This document shows positions 50,064 through 57,462 of a stretch of 57,462 bases of DNA, piece by piece (position 1 is the first letter of the stretch; every line of letters begins with the position of its first letter). Source of the DNA: Lachnospiraceae bacterium (lineage in GTDB: Bacteria; Bacillota; Clostridia; Lachnospirales; Lachnospiraceae); NCBI GenBank assembly GCA_024698345.1, contig JAILRH010000080.1:1-57462 (forward strand), in the 5' to 3' direction. Under the pieces are notes generated by a model. It saw only the letters and a program-made list of their open reading frames with translations. It searched no databases and was not told where the DNA came from. The translations under genes were made by a program, and so were the position numbers.

Positions 50064-50267
50064 ATGCCCGAAAATATACAGTTTATTGCAAAAGCGGTCA
50101 GAGAACTTAAAAGTGCATAGAGATACAAAGAGCAAACACAAAATCAGAGTGCGCCAAATGAGAGAACAAAAAACACACCACAAAAAGTTGTTTACAGCAG
50201 CAAAAAAGACTTACAAAGAATGCTCTCAGATACAGGAGTAACTTATGTAAGTCTAATGCGTGGATAA
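50064..50267 (+). pseudogene. Possible decayed small gene
   Basis: From ATG 50064 a frame runs 18 codons (MPENIQFIAKAVRELKSA), meets a TAG, and then stays open for 48 further codons to TAA at 50265-50267, ending with QRMLSDTGVTYVSLMRG. The amino-acid make-up is protein-like, but there is no ribosome site and no family match. The rest of this roughly 370-base gap upstream shows nothing else. It could equally be chance. Confidence 0.25.
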
Positions 50268-51707
50268 TTAAGTATATTTTTGTTCAATATTATTTGTTTT
50301 ACGGTATTTGGCTTCTTTTGAATTGCTCTTAAGCAGAGAAAAAATGAATTCGGTACCAACGCCTTCGGTGCTGATAACGTCAATAGTCTGATTGTGAGCA
50401 TTAATAATCTCTCGGACGATTGATAAACCTATTCCGGATCCGGTTTTATCTTTTCCTCTGGATGAGTCGGTTTTGTAAAATCTGTCCCAGATTTTATTGA
50501 GATCTTTCTTTGAAATACCGGTTCCCGAATCTTTGATTGAACAATAATATTTTTCACCCTTATGATAAACATTTATAGCGATAGAAGAATCATCTGAGCT
50601 GAATTTGATTGCATTGTCAATCAGATTGTACAGAATCTGCTCGATTTTTCCTCTGTCAGCAAAAACGAAATGTGAACCATAAGTATAGTCAAAAGTAATA
50701 TGTCTCTTTTCACAACGACCATGAAATGTGTTGATTATTGAGTTAATAATTATATCTATGTCAAAATCTTCAAATATAAGCCCCGGAGCTTTTGTACTCA
50801 TTGAATTTAAATCAATCAATCCACTTGTAAGTCTTTCCAGTCTCTCGGATTCAGATAAAACAATGGTTAAATATTTATCATGGAGCTCAGGGGGAATTGT
50901 TCCGTCAAGCATCGCCTGAATATATCCCTTGATAGAAGTCAGAGGAGACCTGAAATCGTGGGAGATATTGGAGATGAACTTCTTTTGGTATTCTTCAGCT
51001 TCGTTTAGTTCATGAGACATATACAGAAGAGAGGAAGCCAAATCTCCAAGTTCATCATTGGATGGAATATTTAATTTGTCATAACTGAAATTTCCTTTTG
51101 CATATTCAAATGCAGCTTTTCTTAATTCTTTTAATGGCAGATACACATATAAAAGGAAAATGAAAAGTAAAATCATTGAGATAAAAATGATTATCGCATA
51201 GGCAACATAAAGTAAATTGATTATTTCACGAGTTTCCAATAAAACATTAGAGTATGATGTGATATAGAAAACATAACCAATTGTGTCGTTGTCGTATTCT
51301 ATGGGAGAATATGACACAAGAACATTGGAATTGTAAAAACCATAAAATGTTCCTACGTTATAACGTTGGTTCTCGAAAACAGTAGTGTTAAACTTTGTAA
51401 GTGTTTTTAGAGAATGAGGAACCGTGGAAAAAAATACATTTCCGTAAATATCGGTAATCCACGTCGAGGAAGTATTGTCATCATATGATAATAATAAATT
51501 TGATTGTTCCTGTAACCTGCTATCCTGCATTAATTCAGGAGTAATCCGCTTGGCAACAACTGATGCGTAGTTTGCGCCTGAATTTCCGTGAGTATCCAAA
51601 ATTGATTTTGAAACGGAGTCAAATGTATTAAATGTAATGACAAGAAATCCCATCACAGCAAAAAACAGGTAACCTGCAATAAAGGACCAAAAAACAGAAC
51701 GTCTCAT
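50268..51707 (-). CDS. Sensor histidine kinase
   Basis: 479 residues. Two membrane helices (about 7-27 and 165-195) flank an extracellular sensing domain; HAMP, HisKA and HATPase domains follow. The phospho-accepting His250 lies in FISNISHDFRSPL; the N box is QILYNLIDNAIKFS, G1 is IKDSGTGISKKDL, and G2 is KTGSGIGLSIV. It is the downstream partner of the response regulator, 18 bases away. The extracellular signal is unknown. Resembles ResE/WalK-type kinases in architecture but has no PAS domain. Confidence 0.93.
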   Translation of the reverse strand: MRRSVFWSFIAGYLFFAVMGFLVITFNTFDSVSKSILDTHGNSGANYASVVAKRITPELMQDSRLQEQSNLLLSYDDNTSSTWITDIYGNVFFSTVPHSLKTLTKFNTTVFENQRYNVGTFYGFYNSNVLVSYSPIEYDNDTIGYVFYITSYSNVLLETREIINLLYVAYAIIIFISMILLFIFLLYVYLPLKELRKAAFEYAKGNFSYDKLNIPSNDELGDLASSLLYMSHELNEAEEYQKKFISNISHDFRSPLTSIKGYIQAMLDGTIPPELHDKYLTIVLSESERLERLTSGLIDLNSMSTKAPGLIFEDFDIDIIINSIINTFHGRCEKRHITFDYTYGSHFVFADRGKIEQILYNLIDNAIKFSSDDSSIAINVYHKGEKYYCSIKDSGTGISKKDLNKIWDRFYKTDSSRGKDKTGSGIGLSIVREIINAHNQTIDVISTEGVGTEFIFSLLKSNSKEAKYRKTNNIEQKYT

Positions 51708-51725
51708 ATATTACTCCAATCCCGA

Positions 51726-52424
51726 TCATTTCTTTACATCGAATTTGTATCCAATTCCCCATACGGTTGCCAAAGCCCAGGCATCGTTGTCAGCTATTTT
51801 TTCTCTGATTCGTTTGATGTGAACATCGACAGTTCTGGTGTCACCTACATATTCATATCCCCAGATATGGTCTAGGAGCTGCTCTCTTGTAAATACCTGA
51901 TTTGGAGATGATGCAAGGAAATACAGAAGTTCTATTTCCTTTGGTGCCATATTTACAACCTTGTTCTGGTAAATTACCTCATAATTTGAAAGGTTGACAA
52001 TAAGGTCAGGATATTCAACGTAATCTTTATCTTCCTGAGCCGGTTCTGCAGCAGGTGTTGTTCTTCGAAGAACGGCCTTTACCCTTGCCATAAGCTCTTT
52101 TGAATCAAATGGTTTTATCATGTAATCGTCCGCTCCAAGTTCTAAGCCTAAAACTTTATCGAATGTTTCTCCTTTTGCAGAGAGCATAATAATTGGAGTG
52201 TTAGAATCCTTTCTGATTTCACGACATACCTGATAGCCGTCAATTCCCGGTAACATCAGATCTAGAAGAATCAGATCCGGTTTGAATTCGGCAAATGCCT
52301 CAAGTGCTGCATTTCCGTCAAAAACCATATGCGTCTCATAACATTCTTTGTTGAGATATAAAGCAATAAGTTCTGCAATGTGTTCGTCGTCGTCGACAAT
52401 AAGTACTTTTTGTTTATTTGCCAT
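51726..52424 (-). CDS. OmpR/PhoB family response regulator
   Basis: 232 residues. Receiver domain with VLIVDDDEHIAEL, phospho-acceptor Asp55 (LILLDLMLPGIDGYQV), and the Lys of YMIKPFDSKEL; a winged-helix DNA-binding domain follows (ELLYFLASSPNQVFTREQLLDHIWGYEY, then TRTVDVHIKRIREKI). TGGAGG lies seven to eight bases before the ATG. It begins 26 bases after mutS2 on the same strand and precedes the histidine kinase, so the three genes form one operon. Confidence 0.95.
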   Translation of the reverse strand: MANKQKVLIVDDDEHIAELIALYLNKECYETHMVFDGNAALEAFAEFKPDLILLDLMLPGIDGYQVCREIRKDSNTPIIMLSAKGETFDKVLGLELGADDYMIKPFDSKELMARVKAVLRRTTPAAEPAQEDKDYVEYPDLIVNLSNYEVIYQNKVVNMAPKEIELLYFLASSPNQVFTREQLLDHIWGYEYVGDTRTVDVHIKRIREKIADNDAWALATVWGIGYKFDVKK

Positions 52425-52450
52425 AGTAAAAACCTCCAGTCATAAATAGT

Positions 52451-54817
52451 CTATTTAAATGTTACAACGGTCACGCCGGCATCACCCTCTCCGTATGCAC
52501 CGAGATGGAATTCTTTGACGTAACTTGATCTCTTGAGATAATTGTGTACGGCACTTCTAAGAGCACCGGTACCTTTTCCATGTACAACATTGACAGTTGT
52601 AAGGTGAGCCAGATAAGCATCGTCGAGATACTTATCTAATTCAGATATTGCATCGTCCACAGTTTTTCCTAAAAGATTAATCTCAGGCCTGATAGATGCA
52701 GACTTGGACATCTTAATCTTGCCGGAAGAACCTCTCTGGAAATTCGGAGCTATAATATCCGGTTCATCTATTATCTGCAAGTCGGAAATGTGGATTCTTG
52801 ATTTGAGAATACCCATGCTGACCATACAGTTGCCCTTTGCATCTGGGGGCTGATTAATAGTACCCTTGACATTCATACTGAGAACCTTTACGGCGGTTCC
52901 CACAGTGAAGTCAGAAGGCTTGTTAGTTTTGCCTGTATTCTTGGCAGCTTTGATTGTAGACTTAGTAGTCTTTAATTTGTCGCCAAGTCCTGAACGGATT
53001 TTCTCCATATCTTTAGAATTACCGCTCTTTCCGAGTTTATTAATCTCTCTGATAGATGAATCGGCAAGATCTTTTGCTTCCTGAAGAATCTTTCTTGCCT
53101 CTTCTTTGGCATCTGCAATAATCTTGTCCTTTCTATCGTCAATTCGTTCTGATTTGAGTTCGTAATCTCTTTTGAGCGCCTTAATCTGTGACTTATACGC
53201 AGCAATCTCTGCACGGTCTTTCTCTATAGTTTTTTTACTCTTCTCAAGTTCTGCAATAATATCTTCGAAAGATTCACTTTCGGAATCGATGCGCATCTTT
53301 GCATCGTCGATAATATAGTCCGGAAGTCCGAGTTTTGAAGAAATGGCAAAGGCATTACTTTTACCCGGGATACCGATGAGAAGCTTGTAAGTAGGACGAA
53401 GGGTCTCTACATCGAACTCACAGCAGGCGTTCTCAACCCCCTTAGTTGTGAGAGCATACATCTTAAGCTCACTGTAATGTGTAGTAGCCATAGTTCTTGC
53501 ATCCATATTGTGGAGAAAGGAGAGAACTGATGTGGCAAGGGCTGCACCTTCTATAGGGTCAGTTCCGGCACCTAACTCGTCAAAAAGAACCAGGGAGTTG
53601 GCATCCGCCTTCTCAAGAAAATGAACTATATTGACCATGTGGGCTGAGAAGGTACTGAGACTCTGTTCTATACTCTGCTCGTCACCGATGTCGGCATACA
53701 CTTCCTCGAAAACACCAAGAGCGGAACCCTGAAAAGCAGGAATATGAAGTCCTGCCTGCCCCATCAGAGTGAGAAGACCTACAGTCTTAATCGAAACAGT
53801 CTTACCACCGGTGTTTGGTCCTGTAACAATGAGGAGATTGAAATCGTCTCCCAAATGAACATTGATAGGGACAACTTTATTCTGGTCTAACAGAGGATGT
53901 CTTCCATCCTTGATATTGATATATTTTCTTGTGTTAAATTCCGGCTCGCTGCATTTTAGCTTCTTTGAAAGTGAAGCCTTTGCGAAAATGAAATCGAGTT
54001 CGGCAAGAACCTTCATGTCAGTATCTAACTCATTTATATATTCGCTGCAGGCAGTTGAGAGATTGAAAAGTACAACCTGAATCTCGTCAGCTTCTTGGGC
54101 CTCCAGTTCTCTTAACTTGTTGTTGAGTTCAACTACCGCCATAGGTTCGACGAAAAGTGTGGAACCGGTAGAAGACTGATCGTGAATGATACCCGGAATA
54201 TTGCTTCTGTACTCCTGCTTGACAGGAACGCAGTATCTGCCATCTCTCATAGTGATAAGAGAATCCTGCAGATAGTTGTGACCGGCTTGGGAATTCACCA
54301 GAGAATTCAACTGTGAATGAATCCTGTCATTGGTAATCTTTTGCTGTCTTCTGATGTTCTTAAGAGTTGCCGTTGCATCATCTGCAATCTCGTCCTCAGA
54401 GATAATGCATCTCATAATCTCGTTGTTGAGGTTGGACAGTGGCTCAATAGCTCCAAACAACTCATCCAGAGAACTTTCTTCCTCGGAAGCTTCATTTCTG
54501 GAAAAAGACTTGGCTCTAAGTGCAATCTTTAGTAAAGAACTGATGCGAAGAAGCTCTCCGGTTCCAAGCGGGCTGCCAATCTCCAGTCGCTTGAGAGAGG
54601 CAGTAATATCGTTAAGACCCAAAAAAGAAATGCTGCCCTTTTGCCAAATAAGCTTTAGGGCATCACTGGTCTGAGTCTGCATTTGTCTGATGAGTCCGTA
54701 ATCGGACACAGGTACAAGATTGTGGCACTTATCTTTGCCCAATGGGGAAGTGGCACAATCCTTTAACATAAGTATGATTTTGTCATATTCTAATGTTTTT
54801 AATACTTTGCTGTTCAT
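52451..54817 (-). CDS. mutS2: Endonuclease MutS2 (Smr-containing, anti-recombination/ribosome rescue factor)
   Basis: 788 residues. MutS-type core and clamp regions, an ATPase with Walker A TGPNTGGKTVSIKTVG and LVLFDELGAGTDPIEGAA, a long coiled coil (about 510-620), a KOW-like segment, and a C-terminal Smr nuclease domain (about 715-788) with VHGKGTGALRSAVHNYL. MutS2 suppresses recombination, and in Bacillus also senses collided ribosomes. There is no mismatch-recognition N-domain, as expected. Start ATG 54817 follows GGAG by six bases; the frame is open to 54841 without a ribosome site. First gene of an operon with the two-component pair; divergent from yhaM. Confidence 0.95.
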   Translation of the reverse strand: MNSKVLKTLEYDKIILMLKDCATSPLGKDKCHNLVPVSDYGLIRQMQTQTSDALKLIWQKGSISFLGLNDITASLKRLEIGSPLGTGELLRISSLLKIALRAKSFSRNEASEEESSLDELFGAIEPLSNLNNEIMRCIISEDEIADDATATLKNIRRQQKITNDRIHSQLNSLVNSQAGHNYLQDSLITMRDGRYCVPVKQEYRSNIPGIIHDQSSTGSTLFVEPMAVVELNNKLRELEAQEADEIQVVLFNLSTACSEYINELDTDMKVLAELDFIFAKASLSKKLKCSEPEFNTRKYINIKDGRHPLLDQNKVVPINVHLGDDFNLLIVTGPNTGGKTVSIKTVGLLTLMGQAGLHIPAFQGSALGVFEEVYADIGDEQSIEQSLSTFSAHMVNIVHFLEKADANSLVLFDELGAGTDPIEGAALATSVLSFLHNMDARTMATTHYSELKMYALTTKGVENACCEFDVETLRPTYKLLIGIPGKSNAFAISSKLGLPDYIIDDAKMRIDSESESFEDIIAELEKSKKTIEKDRAEIAAYKSQIKALKRDYELKSERIDDRKDKIIADAKEEARKILQEAKDLADSSIREINKLGKSGNSKDMEKIRSGLGDKLKTTKSTIKAAKNTGKTNKPSDFTVGTAVKVLSMNVKGTINQPPDAKGNCMVSMGILKSRIHISDLQIIDEPDIIAPNFQRGSSGKIKMSKSASIRPEINLLGKTVDDAISELDKYLDDAYLAHLTTVNVVHGKGTGALRSAVHNYLKRSSYVKEFHLGAYGEGDAGVTVVTFK

Positions 54818-54831
54818 ACTAATCTCCAATC

Positions 54832-54860
54832 TTGTAATCACTTCTATTTTAACTTATAAT
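54832..54860 (+). promoter_or_regulatory. Promoter of yhaM
   Basis: TTGTAA, 17 bases, perfect TATAAT, 38 bases upstream of the start and immediately beside the divergent mutS2 start. Confidence 0.65.
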
Positions 54861-54897
54861 GAGAGAAACATCAATGAAATGAAAGGTGTAATTGTAA

Positions 54898-55845
54898 ATG
54901 AGATTTATTGAAACACTCCGCGAGGGAGAGAACATCAGAGAAATTTATTTATGCAAACAGAGAACATCGGCTACAACAAAGAACGGTAAGCCCTATGACA
55001 ACGTAATATTGCAGGACAGAACAGGAGTGGTTGATGCCAAAATCTGGGATCCGGGTTCAATGGGGATAGATGATTTTGATGCATTGGATTATGTTGAGAT
55101 AACCGGTAAAGTTACCATATTTAACGGAATGACTCAGGTGAGTATAGACAGAGCCAGAAAGGTTAGCGAGGGAGAATATGATCCTGCCAATTATTTACCG
55201 GTATCTGAAAAGAATATTGATGATATGTACAAAGAACTTTTAGGGTACATTGCAGCAGTTGAGAATCCTTACCTAAAGCAATTGTTAAGTTCTTTTTTTG
55301 TGGAGGATAAGGAGTTTGCCAAGGCATTCGCAAATCATTCCGCAGCAAAGAGCGTTCATCACGGATTTATCGGCGGATTGTTAGAGCATACCTTGTCAGT
55401 AACTAAAATGTGTGATTTTTACACAACTATGTATCCTATGCTCAACAGGGATTTATTAATAACAGCAGCTATTTGCCACGATATCGGGAAGGTGTATGAA
55501 TTGTCTGATTTTCCGGTGAATGATTACACTGACGTGGGGCAGTTGCTTGGACATATCGTAATGGGATCAGAGATGGTTGGTGAGAAAGTGAGAGCCATAG
55601 ACGGATTTCCAAAGAAACTGGAAAATGAACTTAAACACTGCATCCTGGCACATCATGGGGAACTTGAATACGGTTCGCCAAAGAAACCTGCACTTGCAGA
55701 GGCTGTGGCCCTCAATTTTGCAGATAACACTGATGCAAAGATGGAGACCATCAAGGAACTGTTTGACAGCAATGCAGTGAAGGGTGATGAGTGGCTTGGA
55801 TACAACCGATTGCTTGACAGTAATTTCAGAAAAAGCAGTAAATAA
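54898..55845 (+). CDS. yhaM: 3'-5' exoribonuclease YhaM family protein
   Basis: 315 residues, the usual length. An OB-fold nucleic-acid-binding domain (about 1-95; LREGENIREIYLCKQ, YDNVILQDRTGVVDAKIWD) precedes an HD phosphohydrolase domain (about 165-290) with HHGFIGGLLEHTLSV, ICHDIGKVYELS and HCILAHHGELEYGS. YhaM trims RNA, and single-stranded DNA, from the 3' end using a metal centre. The gene has its own promoter and is followed after 45 bases by the methyltransferase gene. Confidence 0.93.
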   Translation: MRFIETLREGENIREIYLCKQRTSATTKNGKPYDNVILQDRTGVVDAKIWDPGSMGIDDFDALDYVEITGKVTIFNGMTQVSIDRARKVSEGEYDPANYLPVSEKNIDDMYKELLGYIAAVENPYLKQLLSSFFVEDKEFAKAFANHSAAKSVHHGFIGGLLEHTLSVTKMCDFYTTMYPMLNRDLLITAAICHDIGKVYELSDFPVNDYTDVGQLLGHIVMGSEMVGEKVRAIDGFPKKLENELKHCILAHHGELEYGSPKKPALAEAVALNFADNTDAKMETIKELFDSNAVKGDEWLGYNRLLDSNFRKSSK

Positions 55846-55889
55846 TTTCAAAAAGTATAGAATTTGAAACAAGAATGATAGGGATGAAG

Positions 55890-57314
55890 ATGTTTAGAAA
55901 GAATCAGGAAGTGGAATTAACAATTGAAGATTTGGGGTCTTCGGGCGAGGGCATAGGAAAGGTCGATGGATTTACTGTGTTTGTGAAAGATACGGTCATT
56001 GGCGATGTTGTGAGAGTCAAACTTACAAAGGTCAAGAAGAATTACGCTTTTGCAAGGCTGGTTGAAGTGATAAAGCCTTCAGAAAACAGAGTGGAGCCTG
56101 CATGTCCTGTTGCGAGAGCCTGTGGCGGATGCCAGCTTCAGATGATGAGTTATGCTGAACAGCTCAGATACAAGTCTGAGAAGGTGTATAACAATATCAA
56201 GAGGATCGGTGGGACTACAGATTTCAAAATGAGAGAGATTATTGGAATGGAGGAGCCTTTTCATTACAGGAATAAGGCACAGTTTCCGGTGGGACTCAAT
56301 CGTGACGGTGAGATTGTTTACGGATTTTATGCCGGAAGAACTCATTCAATAATCAGCTGCGACAGCTGCATGTTGGGGATTAACCCAAATGGTGTAGATA
56401 TCAATTCAAAGATAATGTCCATAATCAAATCATTTATGGAAGATCATAATATTACCGCATATGATGAGGAATCACATAAGGGACTGGTGCGACACGTATT
56501 GATTCGTATAGGAGCAAAGACCGGGCAGATTATGGTATGCGTTGTAATAAACGGAACAAGACTTCCCTTTGCTGAAGAACTTGTGCACTTGCTTAAGAAT
56601 ATAGAAGGAATGACTAATATTTCTTATAATATTAATACAGAAAAGAGCAATGTGATTCTGGGAACAGAGGTGGTTGATCTCTACGGTTCGGGATACATTG
56701 AAGATTATATAGGTGATGTTAAGTTTAGGATTTCTGCATTATCATTTTTCCAGGTCAATCCTGAACAGACAGAGAAGCTCTATGGCAGAGCTTTAGAATG
56801 TGCGGGACTTACGGGAAATGAAACTGTTTGGGATCTCTATTGTGGGATAGGAAGTATATCATTATTTCTTGCAAGAAAAGCAAAGAAGGTAATAGGTGTG
56901 GAGATAGTTCCACAGGCTATTGAGGATGCAAAGATTAATGCTCAGATAAACGATATTGATAATGCTGAGTTTCTCGTAGGTGCAGCAGAGGAGGTTGTAC
57001 CTTCATATTTTGAGGAAAATCAAAACGCGGCAGAGTGTAAGCCGGATGTCATTGTTGTAGATCCGCCAAGAAAGGGCTGCGATGAGAAGCTACTCAATAC
57101 GGTGGTTCGTATGGCTCCAAAGAAAGTGGTGTATGTCAGCTGCGACAGTGCAACACTAGGTAGAGATGTTAAGTGGCTTGAAGAGAACGGTTATAAGCTT
57201 GTTGAGGCAACGCCGGTGGATATGTTTGGGCAAAGTGTCCATGTAGAGACGGTAGCACTCTTATATCAGATGCGAGATGACTCCCACTTCAAGCACATAT
57301 GTGCCAAGTGGTGA
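55890..57314 (+). CDS. rlmCD: 23S rRNA (uracil-5-)-methyltransferase, RlmCD/RumA family
   Basis: 474 residues. An N-terminal TRAM domain (KNQEVELTIEDLGSSGEGIG), an Fe-S cluster ligated by Cys72, Cys78, Cys81 (ACPVARACGGC) and Cys160, then a SAM-dependent domain with VWDLYCGIGSISLFLA, VVDPPRKGCDEK and catalytic Cys418 in YVSCDSATLGRD. It makes m5U in 23S rRNA. ATG 55890 is preferred, six bases after AGGG; 55875 and 55884 are in-frame options. The family usually ends shortly after HVETVALL; here 16 further residues (YQMRDDSHFKHICAKW) follow and are encoded by one arm of an inverted repeat, so the C-terminus has probably been rewritten. Confidence 0.92.
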   Translation: MFRKNQEVELTIEDLGSSGEGIGKVDGFTVFVKDTVIGDVVRVKLTKVKKNYAFARLVEVIKPSENRVEPACPVARACGGCQLQMMSYAEQLRYKSEKVYNNIKRIGGTTDFKMREIIGMEEPFHYRNKAQFPVGLNRDGEIVYGFYAGRTHSIISCDSCMLGINPNGVDINSKIMSIIKSFMEDHNITAYDEESHKGLVRHVLIRIGAKTGQIMVCVVINGTRLPFAEELVHLLKNIEGMTNISYNINTEKSNVILGTEVVDLYGSGYIEDYIGDVKFRISALSFFQVNPEQTEKLYGRALECAGLTGNETVWDLYCGIGSISLFLARKAKKVIGVEIVPQAIEDAKINAQINDIDNAEFLVGAAEEVVPSYFEENQNAAECKPDVIVVDPPRKGCDEKLLNTVVRMAPKKVVYVSCDSATLGRDVKWLEENGYKLVEATPVDMFGQSVHVETVALLYQMRDDSHFKHICAKW

Positions 57315-57359
57315 GTAACAAAATAGTATCAGTGGGAGTACAATCTCACATCTGATATA
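57262..57359 (+). repeat. Long inverted repeat straddling the rlmCD stop codon
   Basis: Left arm 57262-57288 and right arm 57331-57359 are reverse complements except for one substitution and a two-base length difference; shared blocks are TATATCAGATG and ACTCCCACT. The TGA stop (57312-57314) lies in the 42-base loop. Confidence 0.88.
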
Positions 57360-57377
57360 CGCTCCGCGAGGATTGCA

Positions 57378-57449
57378 GAAATGCGCAGATGAAAATGTCA
57401 GCATGAGATAACTTACAGAGTAAATTATCTCATGACTGACGCGCATTTC
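57378..57449 (+). other. Second large hairpin downstream of rlmCD
   Basis: Outer arms GAAATGCGC/GCGCATTTC (57378-57386, 57441-57449), then GTCAG/CTGAC, then CATGAGATAA/TTATCTCATG (57402-57411, 57425-57434). Possibly a second unit of the same palindromic element; the window ends 13 bases later. Confidence 0.75.
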
Positions 57450-57462
57450 GCAGCAAGACTCG

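Noticed and set aside
50039..50110. Small frame MKYVLLSVHARKYTV in the gap after the ferredoxin
   Set aside because: Only 23 codons, no ribosome site, overlaps the other possible remnant in a different frame.

Overview
The window is a stretch of a low-GC Gram-positive chromosome. Gene content and order point to the Clostridia and most probably the family Lachnospiraceae: A+T-rich codon use, strong GGAGG-type ribosome binding sites, a methionyl T-box leader, secreted Fn3-like and choline-binding-like repeat proteins, and conserved Firmicute gene pairs (holB-ricT-trmN6-rsmI; metG-tatD-ksgA; gdpP-rplI-dnaB; mutS2-yhaM-rlmCD). The family is inferred from the sequence; no search was run. No rRNA, tRNA, insertion sequence, prophage or CRISPR array was seen.

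Layout. 1-6.9 kb: the 3' part of a DUF1887 (Card1/Can2-like) nuclease gene overlaps a PLP-dependent Orn/Lys/Arg decarboxylase-family gene, followed by a guanylate kinase-like gene and the holB-ricT-trmN6-rsmI replication and RNA-modification cluster. 7.1-15.8 kb: cell-surface genes, namely a 1148-residue secreted subtilisin with two discoidin-like domains, then a GT2 glycosyltransferase, a YfhO-family membrane protein and a cell-wall-binding PIG-L deacetylase with coupled spacing. 16-22.4 kb: a CPA2 antiporter, a convergent DUF885 gene that has lost its catalytic middle, a heterodimeric ABC exporter pair and an unknown small protein. 22.5-26.7 kb: T-box-controlled metG, tatD and ksgA. 26.7-32.5 kb: an Fn3-like secreted protein, a CwlD-type amidase, Sua5, a low-molecular-weight phosphatase homologue lacking its catalytic cysteine, upp, dCMP deaminase and a small minus-strand gene. 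32.6-36.6 kb: gdpP-rplI-dnaB, followed by about 300 bases of nested perfect inverted repeats.

37-49.5 kb is the main accessory region: a complete monoderm Tad/Flp pilus locus. It has a MerR-type regulator, an A24 prepilin peptidase, a 56-residue Flp pilin between RNA hairpins, a TadE-like minor pilin, CpaB, TadZ/CpaE, TadA/CpaF, TadB and TadC. These are followed without a change of strand by a DUF192 protein, a long coiled-coil protein with a DivIVA-like head, a TadG-like protein with a beta-solenoid-like tail, and a secreted protein of unknown function. The pilus genes have one strong promoter (TTGCAA-17-TATAAT) and an internal terminator-like hairpin after the pilin that would let pilin outnumber the assembly proteins. 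The DivIVA-like and TadG-solenoid genes are the best candidates for an undescribed extension of the Tad machine.

49.7-57.4 kb: a small 2[4Fe-4S] ferredoxin, a minus-strand operon mutS2-response regulator-histidine kinase, then divergent yhaM and an RlmCD/RumA-type rRNA methyltransferase whose last codons lie inside a palindromic element. A recurring theme is short palindromes or duplications placed exactly at gene ends (ricT, tatD, upp, dnaB, rlmCD), plus a 27-base repeat shared by two intergenic regions 31 kb apart.
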